A stretch of 64,000 nucleotides of DNA from Paenarthrobacter aurescens TC1 (GTDB taxonomy: Bacteria > Actinomycetota > Actinomycetes > Actinomycetales > Micrococcaceae): assembly GCA_000014925.1 (NCBI GenBank), contig CP000474.1, positions 2,976,001-3,040,000 of the forward strand, given 5' to 3'. Every line of letters starts with the position of its first letter. The first letter of the stretch is position 1. Below the pieces are notes generated by a model. That model saw nothing but the letters and a program-made list of their open reading frames with translations. It was not told where the DNA came from and did not search any database. Shown one piece after another: positions 1 to 8,906 of the stretch. Both the position numbers and the translations under genes were made by a program.

Positions 1-11
1 TGTCAGTGTTA

Positions 12-33
12 CCCCGGAGGGCCGGCTTCGGGG
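12..33 (+). terminator. hairpin, probable terminator of a gene left of the window
   Basis: An 8-bp stem (CCCCGGAG / CTTCGGGG, one G-T pair) with a 6-base loop is followed by TGTTTCC. It looks like an intrinsic terminator with a poor T-tract. The gene it would serve lies outside the window, so the strand is assumed. Confidence 0.4.
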
Positions 34-67
34 TGTTTCCAGAGACAGCCGGCTGTTCCTTGGACCC

Positions 68-301
68 TTGCGCATACCGTTGCCCGCAGCACTTGACGCA
101 CGCGCGTATGCGGAACAGTGGTGGGACAGCGCCGAAGGCAAGCACCGCATACAGGTCAAGGTCATCCAGCCACAGATAGGCTTGGTTCTTGTGTATGCAG
201 GGCGCTTCGACTACCGCTTGGCACCGTACTTGCCGGGAGCAGCTCCAGGCACAACGCTCCCCCGCTACGCGGAACCGGACCGCTGGGAGAAGCGAATCTG
301 A
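68..301 (+). CDS. small hypothetical protein, uncertain
   Basis: A 77-residue reading frame with a TTG start; the same frame stays open to the left window edge, so the true start could lie outside. The product has a plausible soluble composition (AEQWWDSAEGKHRI near the N-terminus, aromatic and Pro-rich C-terminal half) but I recognise no domain. It ends 11 bases before the stop of the convergent MetE-like gene. Codon choice (three ATA, several TTG) is weaker than in neighbouring genes, so it could be spurious or a low-expressed accessory gene. Confidence 0.3.
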   Translation: MRIPLPAALDARAYAEQWWDSAEGKHRIQVKVIQPQIGLVLVYAGRFDYRLAPYLPGAAPGTTLPRYAEPDRWEKRI

Positions 302-312
302 CTTGCCTGCAG

Positions 313-1347
313 TCAGCCCTGGGCCAGCTGGTCCAAGCCGTCAGCCACTTGGGTAAGTTTCTTCAGCACATCCTTGGCCGTTGAAGGCTTGAAGTCAGCC
401 AGTCCTGTCGAGGGGGTGACGCGGAGTCCCGCCAGTCCGGACGCCGGAAGACCAAGCTGACGCCACGGCTTCCAGATGCTTTCAACAACTTCTGCGGTGC
501 GCGGCAGTTGCGCCTGCGGGTTGCTGGTGGAGAGCGCACCGGCCCACACGCGTTTTCCGTCCTCCACCGCTGCGGCAAGCTGCTCCCACTGGCGTGTCGT
601 CAGGGCTTTCAGCGGCACGGCGACCCCGTCCGCACCAGCAGCGAGGATCCGCTCGATTGGTGCTTCAATCTCCGGTACGGAAACCACGGTCTCGACGACG
701 CCGGCCGCCTTGATCGCGTCGATCACCACCCGCCAGGCACCTGTCACTTCATCTCCGGATATTGACCGCAGCGTCTTGTAGCCACTGGCCGTCGGGATGG
801 TCCCGGCCATGACGGACGCTATGTCCGGTTCGTCAATCTGAACCACCAAATAGGCGCCGGGGACTGCCGCGGAGACGCGCCCGAGGTGTTCTGCGACGCC
901 GACGGCCAAGGACTCCGCGATGTCCCTTCGTGCACCATAGTCCAACAGTGCCCGTTCGCCATTGTGCAGGTGAAGATTGGCGGCAAGGCTCATGGGTCCC
1001 AGCAACTGGACTTTGAACCCCGTTGCAGAGACGTCCTCGGCACCAGCGATATCGGCCAGAATGTTGATGTCCGTCGATAACGCCGAGCGGGCGCGCTGGG
1101 CGTCCTTTCCGGGCCTGTCCACCAAGCGCCAGCCGTGCGGTTGGACGTCGAGTGCGAGGTCGACCAGCAGGGAGCCGGTCCGGCCGACAGCATCCGAACC
1201 CACCCCGCGGTCAGGCAGTTCCGGCAGAAAAGGAAGGTGGGGGTCCCCCAGTTCGCCCCGGATGATGCGGGTTCCCTCCGCAGGATCGCTGCCGGGCCAC
1301 GGCCCCAGTGCCGTGGCGCTGGCGCGCAGGTTATCCATTTCCGTCAT
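313..1347 (-). CDS. MetE-C-terminal-like (UROD/MetE fold) protein, not a classical methionine synthase
   Basis: 344 residues with the TIM-barrel pattern of the cobalamin-independent methionine synthase C-terminal half (VQIDEPDIASVM, GADGVAVPLKAL, the GLRVTPSTGL end). Full MetE is about 750 residues and binds zinc through His/Cys ligands; this protein contains no cysteine at all, so methyl transfer through the MetE zinc site is not possible as known. Actinobacteria carry such a gene near ligA and mnmA/iscS (compare M. tuberculosis Rv3015c), and the neighbourhood here agrees. It starts 3 nt after the chorismate mutase stop, so the two are probably co-transcribed. Real function unknown. Confidence 0.85.
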   Translation of the reverse strand: MTEMDNLRASATALGPWPGSDPAEGTRIIRGELGDPHLPFLPELPDRGVGSDAVGRTGSLLVDLALDVQPHGWRLVDRPGKDAQRARSALSTDINILADIAGAEDVSATGFKVQLLGPMSLAANLHLHNGERALLDYGARRDIAESLAVGVAEHLGRVSAAVPGAYLVVQIDEPDIASVMAGTIPTASGYKTLRSISGDEVTGAWRVVIDAIKAAGVVETVVSVPEIEAPIERILAAGADGVAVPLKALTTRQWEQLAAAVEDGKRVWAGALSTSNPQAQLPRTAEVVESIWKPWRQLGLPASGLAGLRVTPSTGLADFKPSTAKDVLKKLTQVADGLDQLAQG

Positions 1348-1350
1348 GGA

Positions 1351-1740
1351 TCAAGCCTGCTGGCTGGAAGTCTGGTGATCCTCGGCGATTGCCTCGTGGT
1401 GGCGGATCACTTCGCTGATGATGAAGTTTAGGAACTTCTCTGCGAAGGCAGGGTCAAGGTGCGCATCCTCGGCGAGGCGCCGCAGGCGGGCGATCTGTGC
1501 CGACTCGCGGCCCGGATCTCCGGCGGGAAGCTTGTGGGTGGCCTTGAGGATTCCAACTTTCTGGGTGGCCTTGAACCGCTCGGCGAGGAGGAAGACCAGT
1601 GTTGCGTCAATATTGTCGATGCTGGACCGGATGGACAGCAGCTCCTCCATGACGGCACGGTCCACTTGGCCGGCCAGGGAGCTCGCTGCCGGGTTGAAGG
1701 AATCGGCGTCATCGGGGAGGGCATTGTTCTGCTCGGTCAT
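1351..1740 (-). CDS. chorismate mutase, AroQ type
   Basis: 129 residues, an all-helical AroQ-type chorismate mutase (chorismate to prephenate, first step to Phe and Tyr). Visible features are the helix-1 segment SIRSSIDNIDATLVFLLAERF with the R..ID..D...L..R pattern, the K at VGILKATH, and the C-terminal helix ending in HHEA. The frame continues upstream to 1923 but the ATG at 1740 gives the family's normal length. A free-standing enzyme without a prephenate dehydratase domain; it precedes the MetE-like gene by 3 nt. Cytoplasmic; no feedback (ACT) domain. Confidence 0.88.
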   Translation of the reverse strand: MTEQNNALPDDADSFNPAASSLAGQVDRAVMEELLSIRSSIDNIDATLVFLLAERFKATQKVGILKATHKLPAGDPGRESAQIARLRRLAEDAHLDPAFAEKFLNFIISEVIRHHEAIAEDHQTSSQQA

Positions 1741-1810
1741 GCACCCCAGTCTATGGTGTGGGGCGGTGTCGTCGCGGGTGTTACCTGCTGGCCGGACGGG
1801 TCGCGAAGTC

Positions 1811-1844
1811 AAGGTACGCCCCCCACGTTGAGGGGCGTACCTTT
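1811..1844 (-). terminator. intrinsic terminator of the peptide ABC operon
   Basis: A perfect 12-bp stem (1811-1822 with 1832-1843) lies between the stop of the ATPase gene (1874) and the chorismate mutase start. It is read from the minus strand after the transporter operon. The T-tract is short, so termination strength is uncertain. Confidence 0.6.
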
Positions 1845-1873
1845 CCCGCGTAGGCGGACGTTCAGGGAACGGT

Positions 1874-3580
1874 CTAGCCACCCAGCAGCGTGCGGTGCGC
1901 TTCCCGCCGTCGTGCTTGTTCATCGGGGTCCGGCACCGGCAGGGAGGCGATGAGCCGCTTGGTGTAGTCGTGCTGCGGTGATCCCATCACATGGTTGCCG
2001 ATCCCCTGCTCCACCAACCGGCCTTTGTACAACACGCCAACCCAATGGGACAACATATCCACCACTGCGAGGTCGTGACTGATGAAAAGCGCCGCGAAGC
2101 CGTACTGCTCCTGGATGTCCTTGAACAGATCCAGGACTTTGGCCTGCACCGAGACATCCAGCGCGGATGTCGGCTCGTCGGCGATCAGAAGACGCGGGTT
2201 CAGTGCCAGCGACCTCGCCAAGGAGGCGCGCTGCCGCTGCCCACCGGACAACTCGTGCGGGTAGCGCTCCGCGTACGACGCCGGCAGCTGGACTGACTCG
2301 AGCAACTCACCTACTTTTTTCCTCGCCTCAGCGGCGCCGGGCTTGGTGTGGATCAGCAGCGGCTCAGCAACGCACTCGCCGATGGTGAGGTGCGGGTTGA
2401 AGGACGCCGCCGGATCCTGGAAAACGAAGCCGATCTCCTTGCGAAGCGGACGGAAGGTACGCTCCTTGAAGTCCAACATCTCGTACCCAAGGACCTTCAG
2501 GCTGCCTCCGGTGGTCCTGGTCAGGCCTGCGATGGCCCGTCCAATGGTGGATTTTCCGGAACCGGATTCACCCACCAGCCCAAAGACCTCATTCTCGGAC
2601 ACCGTAAAGCTGACATCGTCCACGGCTTTGAATCCGTGCCTGCCGAAGCGCCCGGGGTATTCGATGGTGAGGTTCTTTGCTTCCACCAGGACTTTGCCTT
2701 CCTGATGGAGCCGGCCACGGGCACCCTCGGATGCCGAGTTCCGTCCGAGGTGCGGCACCGCGGCCAGCAGCTTCCTGGTGTACTCCTGCCGGGGTTCAGC
2801 AAACAGGACCCTGGACGAAGCCTCCTCCACTACGTCGCCCTGATACATGACCACAACACGGTCGGCCAGATCCGCCACGACACCCATGTTGTGCGTGATG
2901 AGCACAATAGATGTCCCGTAGTTGTCCCTCAAGTCGCGCAGTAGCTGGAGGATCTCAGCCTGGACTGTGACATCCAGTGCGGTGGTGGGCTCATCGGCCA
3001 CGATCAGTCCCGGGTTCAGGGCCAACGCCGCAGCTATGACCACGCGTTGTTTCTGGCCGCCGGAGAACTGGTGCGGGTAGTAGTTCACCCGCGTTTCAGG
3101 GTCAGGGATGCCCACTTTGCGGAGTGCCTCGGTTGCCCGTTGCTTGGCCTCCCGGGCGGAGATTCGCCGCCCGTCAGGTGCATGTGCCCGGATGCCTTCG
3201 GCAATCTGCCAGCCGACGGTAAAGACCGGATTCAGGGCAGTGGATGGCTCTTGGAACACCATGGCCACATCGCGGCCGCGGATTTTACGCAGGGTGGACT
3301 TGCTGACGCTGATGACATTGTTGCCGTTGATCACCACGGCGCCGGAGCTGACAGCAGTTTCCGGAAGCAGGCCAAGGATGGTTTTGGCTGTCACCGTCTT
3401 GCCGGAACCGGATTCCCCTACGATGGCCACTACTTCACCGGCTGCAACTTCCAGGCTGACGTCCTTTACAGCGTGAACGTCCCCGCCATCAGTGGCGAAC
3501 GTGACTTGGAGTCGGTCGATGGTGAGTACGGGCTGCTCGGCGCTGACGTGATCTGACATATTTCCAAGGTTGGTGGTCAT
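1874..3580 (-). CDS. fused two-domain peptide ABC transporter ATPase (DppD-DppF type)
   Basis: 568 residues with two complete ABC ATPase domains in one chain. Domain 1: Walker A GESGSGKT at 55-62, signature FSGGQ at 172-176, Walker B LIVADEP near 192-198. Domain 2: Walker A GESGSGKS at 337-344, signature LSGGQ at 444-448. Each is followed by the oligopeptide-type C-terminal extension, so this one protein supplies both NBDs of the Dpp/Opp importer. ATG overlaps the stop of the permease gene (ATGA), showing translational coupling. Substrate cannot be read from the sequence; di/oligopeptides are usual, nickel or other solutes are possible. Confidence 0.93.
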   Translation of the reverse strand: MTTNLGNMSDHVSAEQPVLTIDRLQVTFATDGGDVHAVKDVSLEVAAGEVVAIVGESGSGKTVTAKTILGLLPETAVSSGAVVINGNNVISVSKSTLRKIRGRDVAMVFQEPSTALNPVFTVGWQIAEGIRAHAPDGRRISAREAKQRATEALRKVGIPDPETRVNYYPHQFSGGQKQRVVIAAALALNPGLIVADEPTTALDVTVQAEILQLLRDLRDNYGTSIVLITHNMGVVADLADRVVVMYQGDVVEEASSRVLFAEPRQEYTRKLLAAVPHLGRNSASEGARGRLHQEGKVLVEAKNLTIEYPGRFGRHGFKAVDDVSFTVSENEVFGLVGESGSGKSTIGRAIAGLTRTTGGSLKVLGYEMLDFKERTFRPLRKEIGFVFQDPAASFNPHLTIGECVAEPLLIHTKPGAAEARKKVGELLESVQLPASYAERYPHELSGGQRQRASLARSLALNPRLLIADEPTSALDVSVQAKVLDLFKDIQEQYGFAALFISHDLAVVDMLSHWVGVLYKGRLVEQGIGNHVMGSPQHDYTKRLIASLPVPDPDEQARRREAHRTLLGG

Positions 3581-4581
3581 GACTTGCCTGCCTCTGCCGG
3601 GTTTGAAGGCGTTCCTGCTGGTGTTGGTGGCAGCGTCCTGCCCGCGCGTTTGCGCCCACGGATCCGGGGGTCATTGAGGTCGTTGATGCTCTCGCCCACC
3701 AGGGTCAGCCCCAGCACTGTGAGAACCATCGCGATCCCGGGGAAGACGCCCGTCCACCAAATACCGGACGAAGTGTCCGCCAGTGCCTTGTTGAGGTCAA
3801 ACCCCCATTCAGCAGCTGATGTGGGCTCGATGCCGAAGCCCAGGAAGCCCAAGCCAGCGAGCGTCAGGATCGCCTCGGAAGCGTTCAAGGTGAACATGAG
3901 CGGCAAGGTCCTGGTGGCGTTCTTGAAGATGTGCCGCCCAATGATGCGCACGCTGCTCGCCCCCAGCACCTTGGCCGACTCGACGAACGGCTCGGCTTTG
4001 AGACGAATGGTCTCTGCCCGGATGACCCGGAAGTACTGCGGGACAAAGACCACCGTTATGGAGAAAGCACAAGAGAAGATGCCGCCCCAGAAACTGGATT
4101 GCCCCCGGCTGATCACTATGGAAATCACGATTGCCAGGAGCAGGGTGGGAAACGCATAGATGGCATCCGCTACCACCACCAGAATCCTGTCCAGCCACCC
4201 TCCGAAATAACCGCTGAGCAAACCAAGGGCGACACCGAGGAACAGGGACATCGCCACAGACACAACGATGACTGTCACCGCTGTTTGGGAACCCCAAATC
4301 ACCCGTGACAGGACATCGTAGCCGCCCACAGTTGTTCCCAGCAGGTGCTTGGAGTTCGGAGCCTCCTGGGTGGGAAACGAACCGGAAGAATCGCTGAGTT
4401 GGGAGTAGCCATAGGGAGCGAGGAGAGGTGCAAAGATGCTCGTAAGGATGAAGAGTCCACTGAGGACAACGCCCACGATGAGCATGCCTCGCTGAAGTCC
4501 TACGCTTTTCTTCAGGTGGCTTATCACGGGCAGCCTTGAGAACAAGGGCTGCTTGGGTCGGGTCAATTGGGAAGTGCTCAT
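3577..4581 (-). CDS. peptide ABC transporter permease, DppC/OppC type
   Basis: 334 residues with an N-terminal cytoplasmic tail, one TM helix near residues 35-55, and a binding-protein-dependent permease domain with the EAA-loop (VESAKVLGASSVRIIGRHIFKN). OppC-type N-terminal domain precedes the core helices. A longer in-frame extension up to 4740 overlaps the upstream permease and is not credible; the ATG at 4581 lies 2 nt after that stop. It overlaps the downstream ATPase start by 4 nt. Forms the membrane channel together with the DppB-type partner. Confidence 0.92.
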   Translation of the reverse strand: MSTSQLTRPKQPLFSRLPVISHLKKSVGLQRGMLIVGVVLSGLFILTSIFAPLLAPYGYSQLSDSSGSFPTQEAPNSKHLLGTTVGGYDVLSRVIWGSQTAVTVIVVSVAMSLFLGVALGLLSGYFGGWLDRILVVVADAIYAFPTLLLAIVISIVISRGQSSFWGGIFSCAFSITVVFVPQYFRVIRAETIRLKAEPFVESAKVLGASSVRIIGRHIFKNATRTLPLMFTLNASEAILTLAGLGFLGFGIEPTSAAEWGFDLNKALADTSSGIWWTGVFPGIAMVLTVLGLTLVGESINDLNDPRIRGRKRAGRTLPPTPAGTPSNPAEAGKS

Positions 4582-4583
4582 GG

Positions 4584-5675
4584 TCAGTACCTCACTCGAG
4601 GGTCGATGAGCGCGGCAATGATATCCACCACGAAGTTGGTGACAGCCACAATGATGGCCAGCAGCACAACGATTCCTTGGACGGCCACAAAGTCGCGCGC
4701 GTTCAGGTACTGCACCAGCTGATAGCCCAGGCCCTTCCACTCAAACGTGGTTTCGGTAAGGATGGCGCCGCCCAGCATCAGGGCAATTTGCAGGCCCATG
4801 ACCGTAATGATGGGAATCAATGCCGGCTTGTAGGCGTGCTTGGTCAGCAGGCGGAACTCACTGACGCCGCGGGAACGCCCGGCCTCGACGTAGTCCTTTC
4901 CCAGCGTGCCGATGACGTTTGTGCGCACCAGGCGCAAGAAGACGCCGGCGGTCAACAATCCGAGGGCTACTGCGGGGAGCACCGCGTGGGCGACGATGTC
5001 CCCCAGAGCTGCGAAGTTGCCGCTGCGTAACGCGTCCAGCCAGTAAATGCCTGACGGTGCAGCCAGGCCGCTCATGGTCAGTTCCGTCCGCGTAGAGGCT
5101 CGACCGGCCACGGGGAACCACCCAAGCCACACGGAAAACGTGAGTTTGAGGAGGAGCCCGGAGAAGAAAACGGGTGTGGCGTAGCAGAGGATGGCAAAGA
5201 ACCTCAGAAACGCGTCAGGAGTCTTGTCCCGGTGCTGTGCGGCAATGAGCCCGAACGGGATGCCGACTGCGAGCGCGACGATCAGTGCGTTGATCGACAG
5301 CTCGAGTGTCGCTGCGCCGAAAGTGGTAAGTACCTCCACCACTGGCCTGCGGTCGGTGATGGTACTGCCGAAGTTGCCGGTGATGAGCTGGCCCAGGTAT
5401 TCGAAGTACTGGACCAGGACGGGCCGATCGTAACCGGCCTCTTGTATTCGCTGGGCCAGGACGTCCGGGGGTAGCCGTCCGCCCTGCGATGCTGTGATGG
5501 GGTCGCCGATGACCCGCATCAGGAAGAAGACAAGAGTTACCAATATGAAGACGGTGGGGATGATCAGGAAAAACCTGACCACGATGTATCTGCCCAGCCC
5601 TCCCCCGCCCTTGGATTTGCTCTTGGGAGCAACGATGCCGGGCTCAGCCTCGGGGACCTCAATAAGTGTTGTCAT
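4584..5675 (-). CDS. peptide ABC transporter permease, DppB/OppB type
   Basis: 363 residues. The signature DppB N-terminus is visible (YIVVRFFLIIPTVFILVTLVFFLMRVIGDP), as are the periplasmic loop, the long second half with further TM helices, and the EAA motif (VEAGRSRGVSEFRLLTKHAYKPAL). It starts with ATG about 130 nt after the substrate-binding protein stop, separated from it by a stem-loop, and ends 2 nt before the second permease. Pairs with the DppC-type permease and the fused ATPase. Confidence 0.93.
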   Translation of the reverse strand: MTTLIEVPEAEPGIVAPKSKSKGGGGLGRYIVVRFFLIIPTVFILVTLVFFLMRVIGDPITASQGGRLPPDVLAQRIQEAGYDRPVLVQYFEYLGQLITGNFGSTITDRRPVVEVLTTFGAATLELSINALIVALAVGIPFGLIAAQHRDKTPDAFLRFFAILCYATPVFFSGLLLKLTFSVWLGWFPVAGRASTRTELTMSGLAAPSGIYWLDALRSGNFAALGDIVAHAVLPAVALGLLTAGVFLRLVRTNVIGTLGKDYVEAGRSRGVSEFRLLTKHAYKPALIPIITVMGLQIALMLGGAILTETTFEWKGLGYQLVQYLNARDFVAVQGIVVLLAIIVAVTNFVVDIIAALIDPRVRY

Positions 5676-5750
5676 TTGTTACCTGCATTTCCTGCCCGTG
5701 GATTGCGCGGGGTTGTCTCATGCGTGCCGGCCACGTGGGTGGTCAGCAAA

Positions 5751-5783
5751 GGAGGCGGGACACCGGATCAGTGTCCCGCCTCC
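5751..5783 (-). terminator. intercistronic stem-loop after the substrate-binding protein
   Basis: A perfect 13-bp GC-rich stem (5751-5763 with 5771-5783) with a 7-base loop, followed in the minus direction by TTTGC. It sits between the lipoprotein gene and the permease genes of the same operon. Such elements usually reduce read-through or protect the 3' end of the binding-protein message, giving excess binding protein; this role is inferred. Confidence 0.6.
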
Positions 5784-5804
5784 CTGCTCATTGCAGAGGT
5801 GCGG

Positions 5805-7433
5805 TTACTTGGAAATTACGCCGAGACGGAACTTGAAGGATGGATCCAGGGTCTTTTCGACGCCGTTCACTCCGCTTCCGGTTACCGCCACCTGGGCGCC
5901 CTGAAGCAGAGGCAGGGTGGAGATGTCCTTGGCCAGTGCGTTTTGGACATCCTTGATGGCAGCCTCGCGGCTGGTCTTGTCCGCATCCGTCAGCTGCTTG
6001 GAGATCAGCTCATTGACTTCGGGGTTGTTGTAGTGGTTCTTCAGGAAGCCGCCTTCCGGGAAGAACGGCGTCAGGTAGTTATCGGAATCGCTGAAGTCCG
6101 GGAACCAACCAAACTGGAACAGCGGGTACTCGTCGGCACGGCTGGCCTTGCTGTACGTGACCCACTCGGTGGACTGCAGGTTTACAGTGAAGAGACCGGA
6201 CTTCTCCAGTTGCTCCTTGACCATGGCGTATTCGTCGCCGGAGGATCCACCGTAGTGATCCGGGTTGTACTGCAGGTTCAGAGCCACCGGTTCAGTGATG
6301 CCGGCATCCGTCAGAACCTTCTTGGCCTTGTCCAGGCTCGGCTTTCCGGCGTCGCCGTAGGCGTCCTTGAACGCCTCATTGGCGCCGAGGAATCCGCTGG
6401 GAACGTTCGAGTACAGGGGCAGGTAGGTGCCCTTGTAGACCTGGTCAGCAATGGCCTGGCGGTCAACCAGGTTGGCCACGGCCTGGCGAACGGCAAGTGC
6501 CTTGGCGGGGTCGGCGCCAGTTGCCTTGGTTCCATACGGCATGGTGTCGAAGTTGAACGTGATGTATCGGATTTCGCCGCCCGGTCCGGTGAGGACCTTG
6601 ACCTTGGAGTCCTTGCGGAGGTCGTCGATGTCCGTGGCGCTCAGGCTGCGGAAGGCAACGTCAATTGCGCCTTGCTGGATTTCCAACTTCAGGTTGGTGG
6701 GGCTGGCGTAGTACTTGATGGTGGCTGCATCATTGGCAGGCTTGCCAAGAACGCCTTGGTAGTCCGCGAAGGCTTTGAAACTGACCAGCTCGTTCTTCTT
6801 GTAGCTGTCGATTGTGTACTGGCCGTAGAACGCGTTCGCCTTGATGATCTCGTCGTCCGGGAGGATCTTGTCGGCCGGGAAGACTTCATCGTCCACGATC
6901 GGCGCTGCAGGGCTGCTGAGGATCTGGCTGAACGTTTGGTCGTTGGCGTTCTCCAACTTGAACACCACCGTGGTGGCATCAGGAGTACTGACGCTCTCGA
7001 TGTTGGTCAGCAGCGAAGCGGGGCCGGCGGGATCGTTGATGGCCACCTGACGATCAAAGGAGTGCTTGACGTCCTTGGAATCCAAGGTGTGCCCGTTGGC
7101 CCACTTGAGCCCGGACTTTAGCTTGACAGTGTATTCCGACGGCGCCGTGAACGACGACGATTCAGCGAGGTCGGGAACGGGTTCCGCGCCGCCGGGCTTC
7201 GAATTCAGCAGGAACGAATAGACCTGGTTCATCACCATAAATGAACCGTTATCGTAGGATCCCGCCGGGTCCAGCGAGGTGACTTTGTCAGTAGTGCCGT
7301 AAGCGATAGGGCCTGCGGCGGCCGGGGCGGATGATGAGCCGCCACCGGAGGGTCCCGTGCATGCCGTCAAGGCGAGCGCGGAGATGCCCGCAAGCGCGAT
7401 AACGCCGTGCAGGGCCTTCTTGTTCATTGCCAT
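5805..7433 (-). CDS. peptide ABC transporter substrate-binding lipoprotein
   Basis: 542 residues of the SBP_bac_5 (family 5) class. The signal peptide MAMNKKALHGVIALAGISA is followed by a lipobox LTAC with Cys25, so the mature protein should be lipid-anchored outside the membrane. Typical family segments are visible (YSFLLNSKPGG, LKSGLKWANGHTLDSKDVKHSF, VRQAVANLVDRQAIA). The start at 7433 is preceded by AGAAGG; a longer in-frame extension to 7508 would spoil the signal peptide. First gene of the operon SBP-permease-permease-ATPase; captures the peptide-like substrate. Confidence 0.93.
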   Translation of the reverse strand: MAMNKKALHGVIALAGISALALTACTGPSGGGSSSAPAAAGPIAYGTTDKVTSLDPAGSYDNGSFMVMNQVYSFLLNSKPGGAEPVPDLAESSSFTAPSEYTVKLKSGLKWANGHTLDSKDVKHSFDRQVAINDPAGPASLLTNIESVSTPDATTVVFKLENANDQTFSQILSSPAAPIVDDEVFPADKILPDDEIIKANAFYGQYTIDSYKKNELVSFKAFADYQGVLGKPANDAATIKYYASPTNLKLEIQQGAIDVAFRSLSATDIDDLRKDSKVKVLTGPGGEIRYITFNFDTMPYGTKATGADPAKALAVRQAVANLVDRQAIADQVYKGTYLPLYSNVPSGFLGANEAFKDAYGDAGKPSLDKAKKVLTDAGITEPVALNLQYNPDHYGGSSGDEYAMVKEQLEKSGLFTVNLQSTEWVTYSKASRADEYPLFQFGWFPDFSDSDNYLTPFFPEGGFLKNHYNNPEVNELISKQLTDADKTSREAAIKDVQNALAKDISTLPLLQGAQVAVTGSGVNGVEKTLDPSFKFRLGVISK

Positions 7434-7542
7434 CTGATGAACCTTCTGTTCGATGGATTCGGCGCGCCGCCGTGGGATATTTGTGACGGCGCACACTCTT
7501 GATTCCACGATTCAATCAGACTTCGAAGGCCACGAACCCTTC

Positions 7543-7566
7543 ATTTTGTGATTTGAGACACAAAAT
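7543..7566. promoter_or_regulatory. AT-rich palindrome upstream of the transporter operon, candidate operator
   Basis: A perfect inverted repeat ATTTTGTG-N8-CACAAAAT in the 171-bp gap between the mnmA stop and the binding-protein start. It is far more AT-rich than its surroundings and has no T-tract typical of a terminator, so a regulator binding site for the transporter promoter is the better reading. No cognate regulator is adjacent. Confidence 0.45.
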
Positions 7567-7604
7567 TTACTTTCCAGTAGCTTTCGCTGCCGGAGCGGTG
7601 GCTC

Positions 7605-8744
7605 CTAGAGGACTTGCCGCTGCAGTGAACGGGCGGCATCAATGGTTGCCTGCCCCAGGACGCGGCTTCCCTGATAGAGAACGACCGTCTGGCCAGGGGC
7701 CACGCCCCTCAGTGGATCCGTCAACGTGACAACGAGCTGGGCACGCTCCACGCCGGATTCGTCGGTAACGGCTTCTACGCGCGCGATTGCAGGAACGGGA
7801 TCTCCGTGGGCCCGGACCTGCGCGTGGCAGTCGAACTCAGCGCCGGTGGCAACTTCGGAAATGGGCAAGCCGGCCCACGAGACCTTGATGCCGCGAATCT
7901 CGTCGATCGCCAGCAGGGCTTCCGGCCCTACAACTACTTTGTTTTCCTTGGGGCGGATTTCCAGGACGAACCTGGGCTTGCCATCCGCCGCGGGGGTACC
8001 CAGCTTCAAACCGCGCCGCTGCCCCACCGTGAAGGCGTTGGCACCGGGATGTTCGCCAACCTTGGCGCCGGTTTCGTCAACGATGTCGCCGGTGGTCATG
8101 TCAATCTTCTCGGCCAGCCATCCGCGGGTGTCGCCGTCGGAGATAAAGCAAATATCGTGGCTGTCCGGCTTGTTGGCCACGGACAGCCCACGACGCTCGG
8201 CCTCGGCACGCACCTCAGCCTTGGACGGGGTGTCTGCCAACGGGAACATGGAGTGCTTGAGTTGTTCGTGGGTCAGGACGCCCAGGACGTAGCTCTGGTC
8301 CTTGGCCCAATCGGCGGCGCGGTGGAGTTCGCGGTTGCCGTCGGCGTCTTCGATGACCTTGGCGTAGTGGCCGGTGCAGACGGCGTCGAAGCCCAGCGCT
8401 ATGGCCTTTTCCAGAAGGGCGGCGAACTTAATCCGCTCGTTGCACCTCATGCAGGGGTTCGGTGTCCTGCCCGCAGCGTACTCGTCAATGAAATCCTGGA
8501 CGACGTCTTCCTTGAAGCGCTCGGAGAAATCCCAAACGTAGTAGGGAATGCCCAGGACGTCGCATGCCCGCCATGCATCGCGCGAATCCTCGATGGTGCA
8601 GCATCCCCGGCTTCCCGTGCGCAGGGTCCCCGGCATCCGCGACAACGCGAGGTGGACTCCGACGACGTCGTGTCCGGCCTCGACTGCCCGGGCTGCGGCC
8701 ACGGCGGAGTCAACTCCGCCGCTCATTGCTGCAAGTACTCGCAT
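7605..8744 (-). CDS. mnmA: tRNA-specific 2-thiouridylase MnmA
   Basis: 379 residues. Makes 2-thiouridine at U34 of tRNA-Lys/Glu/Gln using sulfur relayed from a cysteine desulfurase. The ATP-pyrophosphatase motif SGGVDS is at residues 8-13, the catalytic Cys pair is Cys98 (TPNPCMRC context) and Cys199 (SHDICF), and the PP-loop, central and beta-barrel domains are complete. The frame is open further upstream through the divergent reductase gene, but the ATG at 8744 gives the canonical N-terminus. A TAGAAT -10 candidate lies at 8812-8817 (minus). The partner iscS is nearby but separated by an oppositely oriented gene. Confidence 0.96.
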   Translation of the reverse strand: MRVLAAMSGGVDSAVAAARAVEAGHDVVGVHLALSRMPGTLRTGSRGCCTIEDSRDAWRACDVLGIPYYVWDFSERFKEDVVQDFIDEYAAGRTPNPCMRCNERIKFAALLEKAIALGFDAVCTGHYAKVIEDADGNRELHRAADWAKDQSYVLGVLTHEQLKHSMFPLADTPSKAEVRAEAERRGLSVANKPDSHDICFISDGDTRGWLAEKIDMTTGDIVDETGAKVGEHPGANAFTVGQRRGLKLGTPAADGKPRFVLEIRPKENKVVVGPEALLAIDEIRGIKVSWAGLPISEVATGAEFDCHAQVRAHGDPVPAIARVEAVTDESGVERAQLVVTLTDPLRGVAPGQTVVLYQGSRVLGQATIDAARSLQRQVL

Positions 8745-8847
8745 GCTGGCTTTCTGTGTATGTGGGAGTTGGAGTCGCTGATCCGGCTGAGAACAGCCGC
8801 CGCGCCCGTCTATTCTAGCCCGCCTTGCCACGCATGCCCTAAAACCC

Positions 8848-8876
8848 TTGACTGGCCCAACCCCTGCTTCTAAAGT
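8848..8876 (+). promoter_or_regulatory. sigma-70-type promoter of the FAD reductase gene
   Basis: TTGACT (8848-8853), a 17-base spacer, then TAAAGT (8871-8876). Spacing is ideal and the boxes are close to consensus. The -10 box lies inside the dyad at 8870-8894, so a bound regulator would block it. Confidence 0.65.
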
Positions 8877-8894
8877 CAAAACAATTGGTTTTAG
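8870..8894. promoter_or_regulatory. candidate operator CTAAA-N15-TTTAG (site 1)
   Basis: A 25-bp dyad overlapping the -10 box of the FAD reductase gene, extended by one more base pair at each flank (TTCTAAA ... TTTAGAA). The same CTAAA-N15-TTTAG layout occurs at 12110-12134 before the ArsR-like regulator. With site 2 inverted, 16 of 25 positions match. Confidence 0.6.
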
Positions 8895-8906
8895 AATCGA
8901 GCTGAC

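Noticed and set aside
313..1347. Functional methionine synthase
   Set aside because: The protein has no cysteine, so the MetE zinc site cannot form; only the fold is retained.
5676..7121. 481-residue plus-strand frame opposite the binding-protein gene
   Set aside because: Antisense shadow: codon bias, lipobox and homology all support the minus-strand gene.
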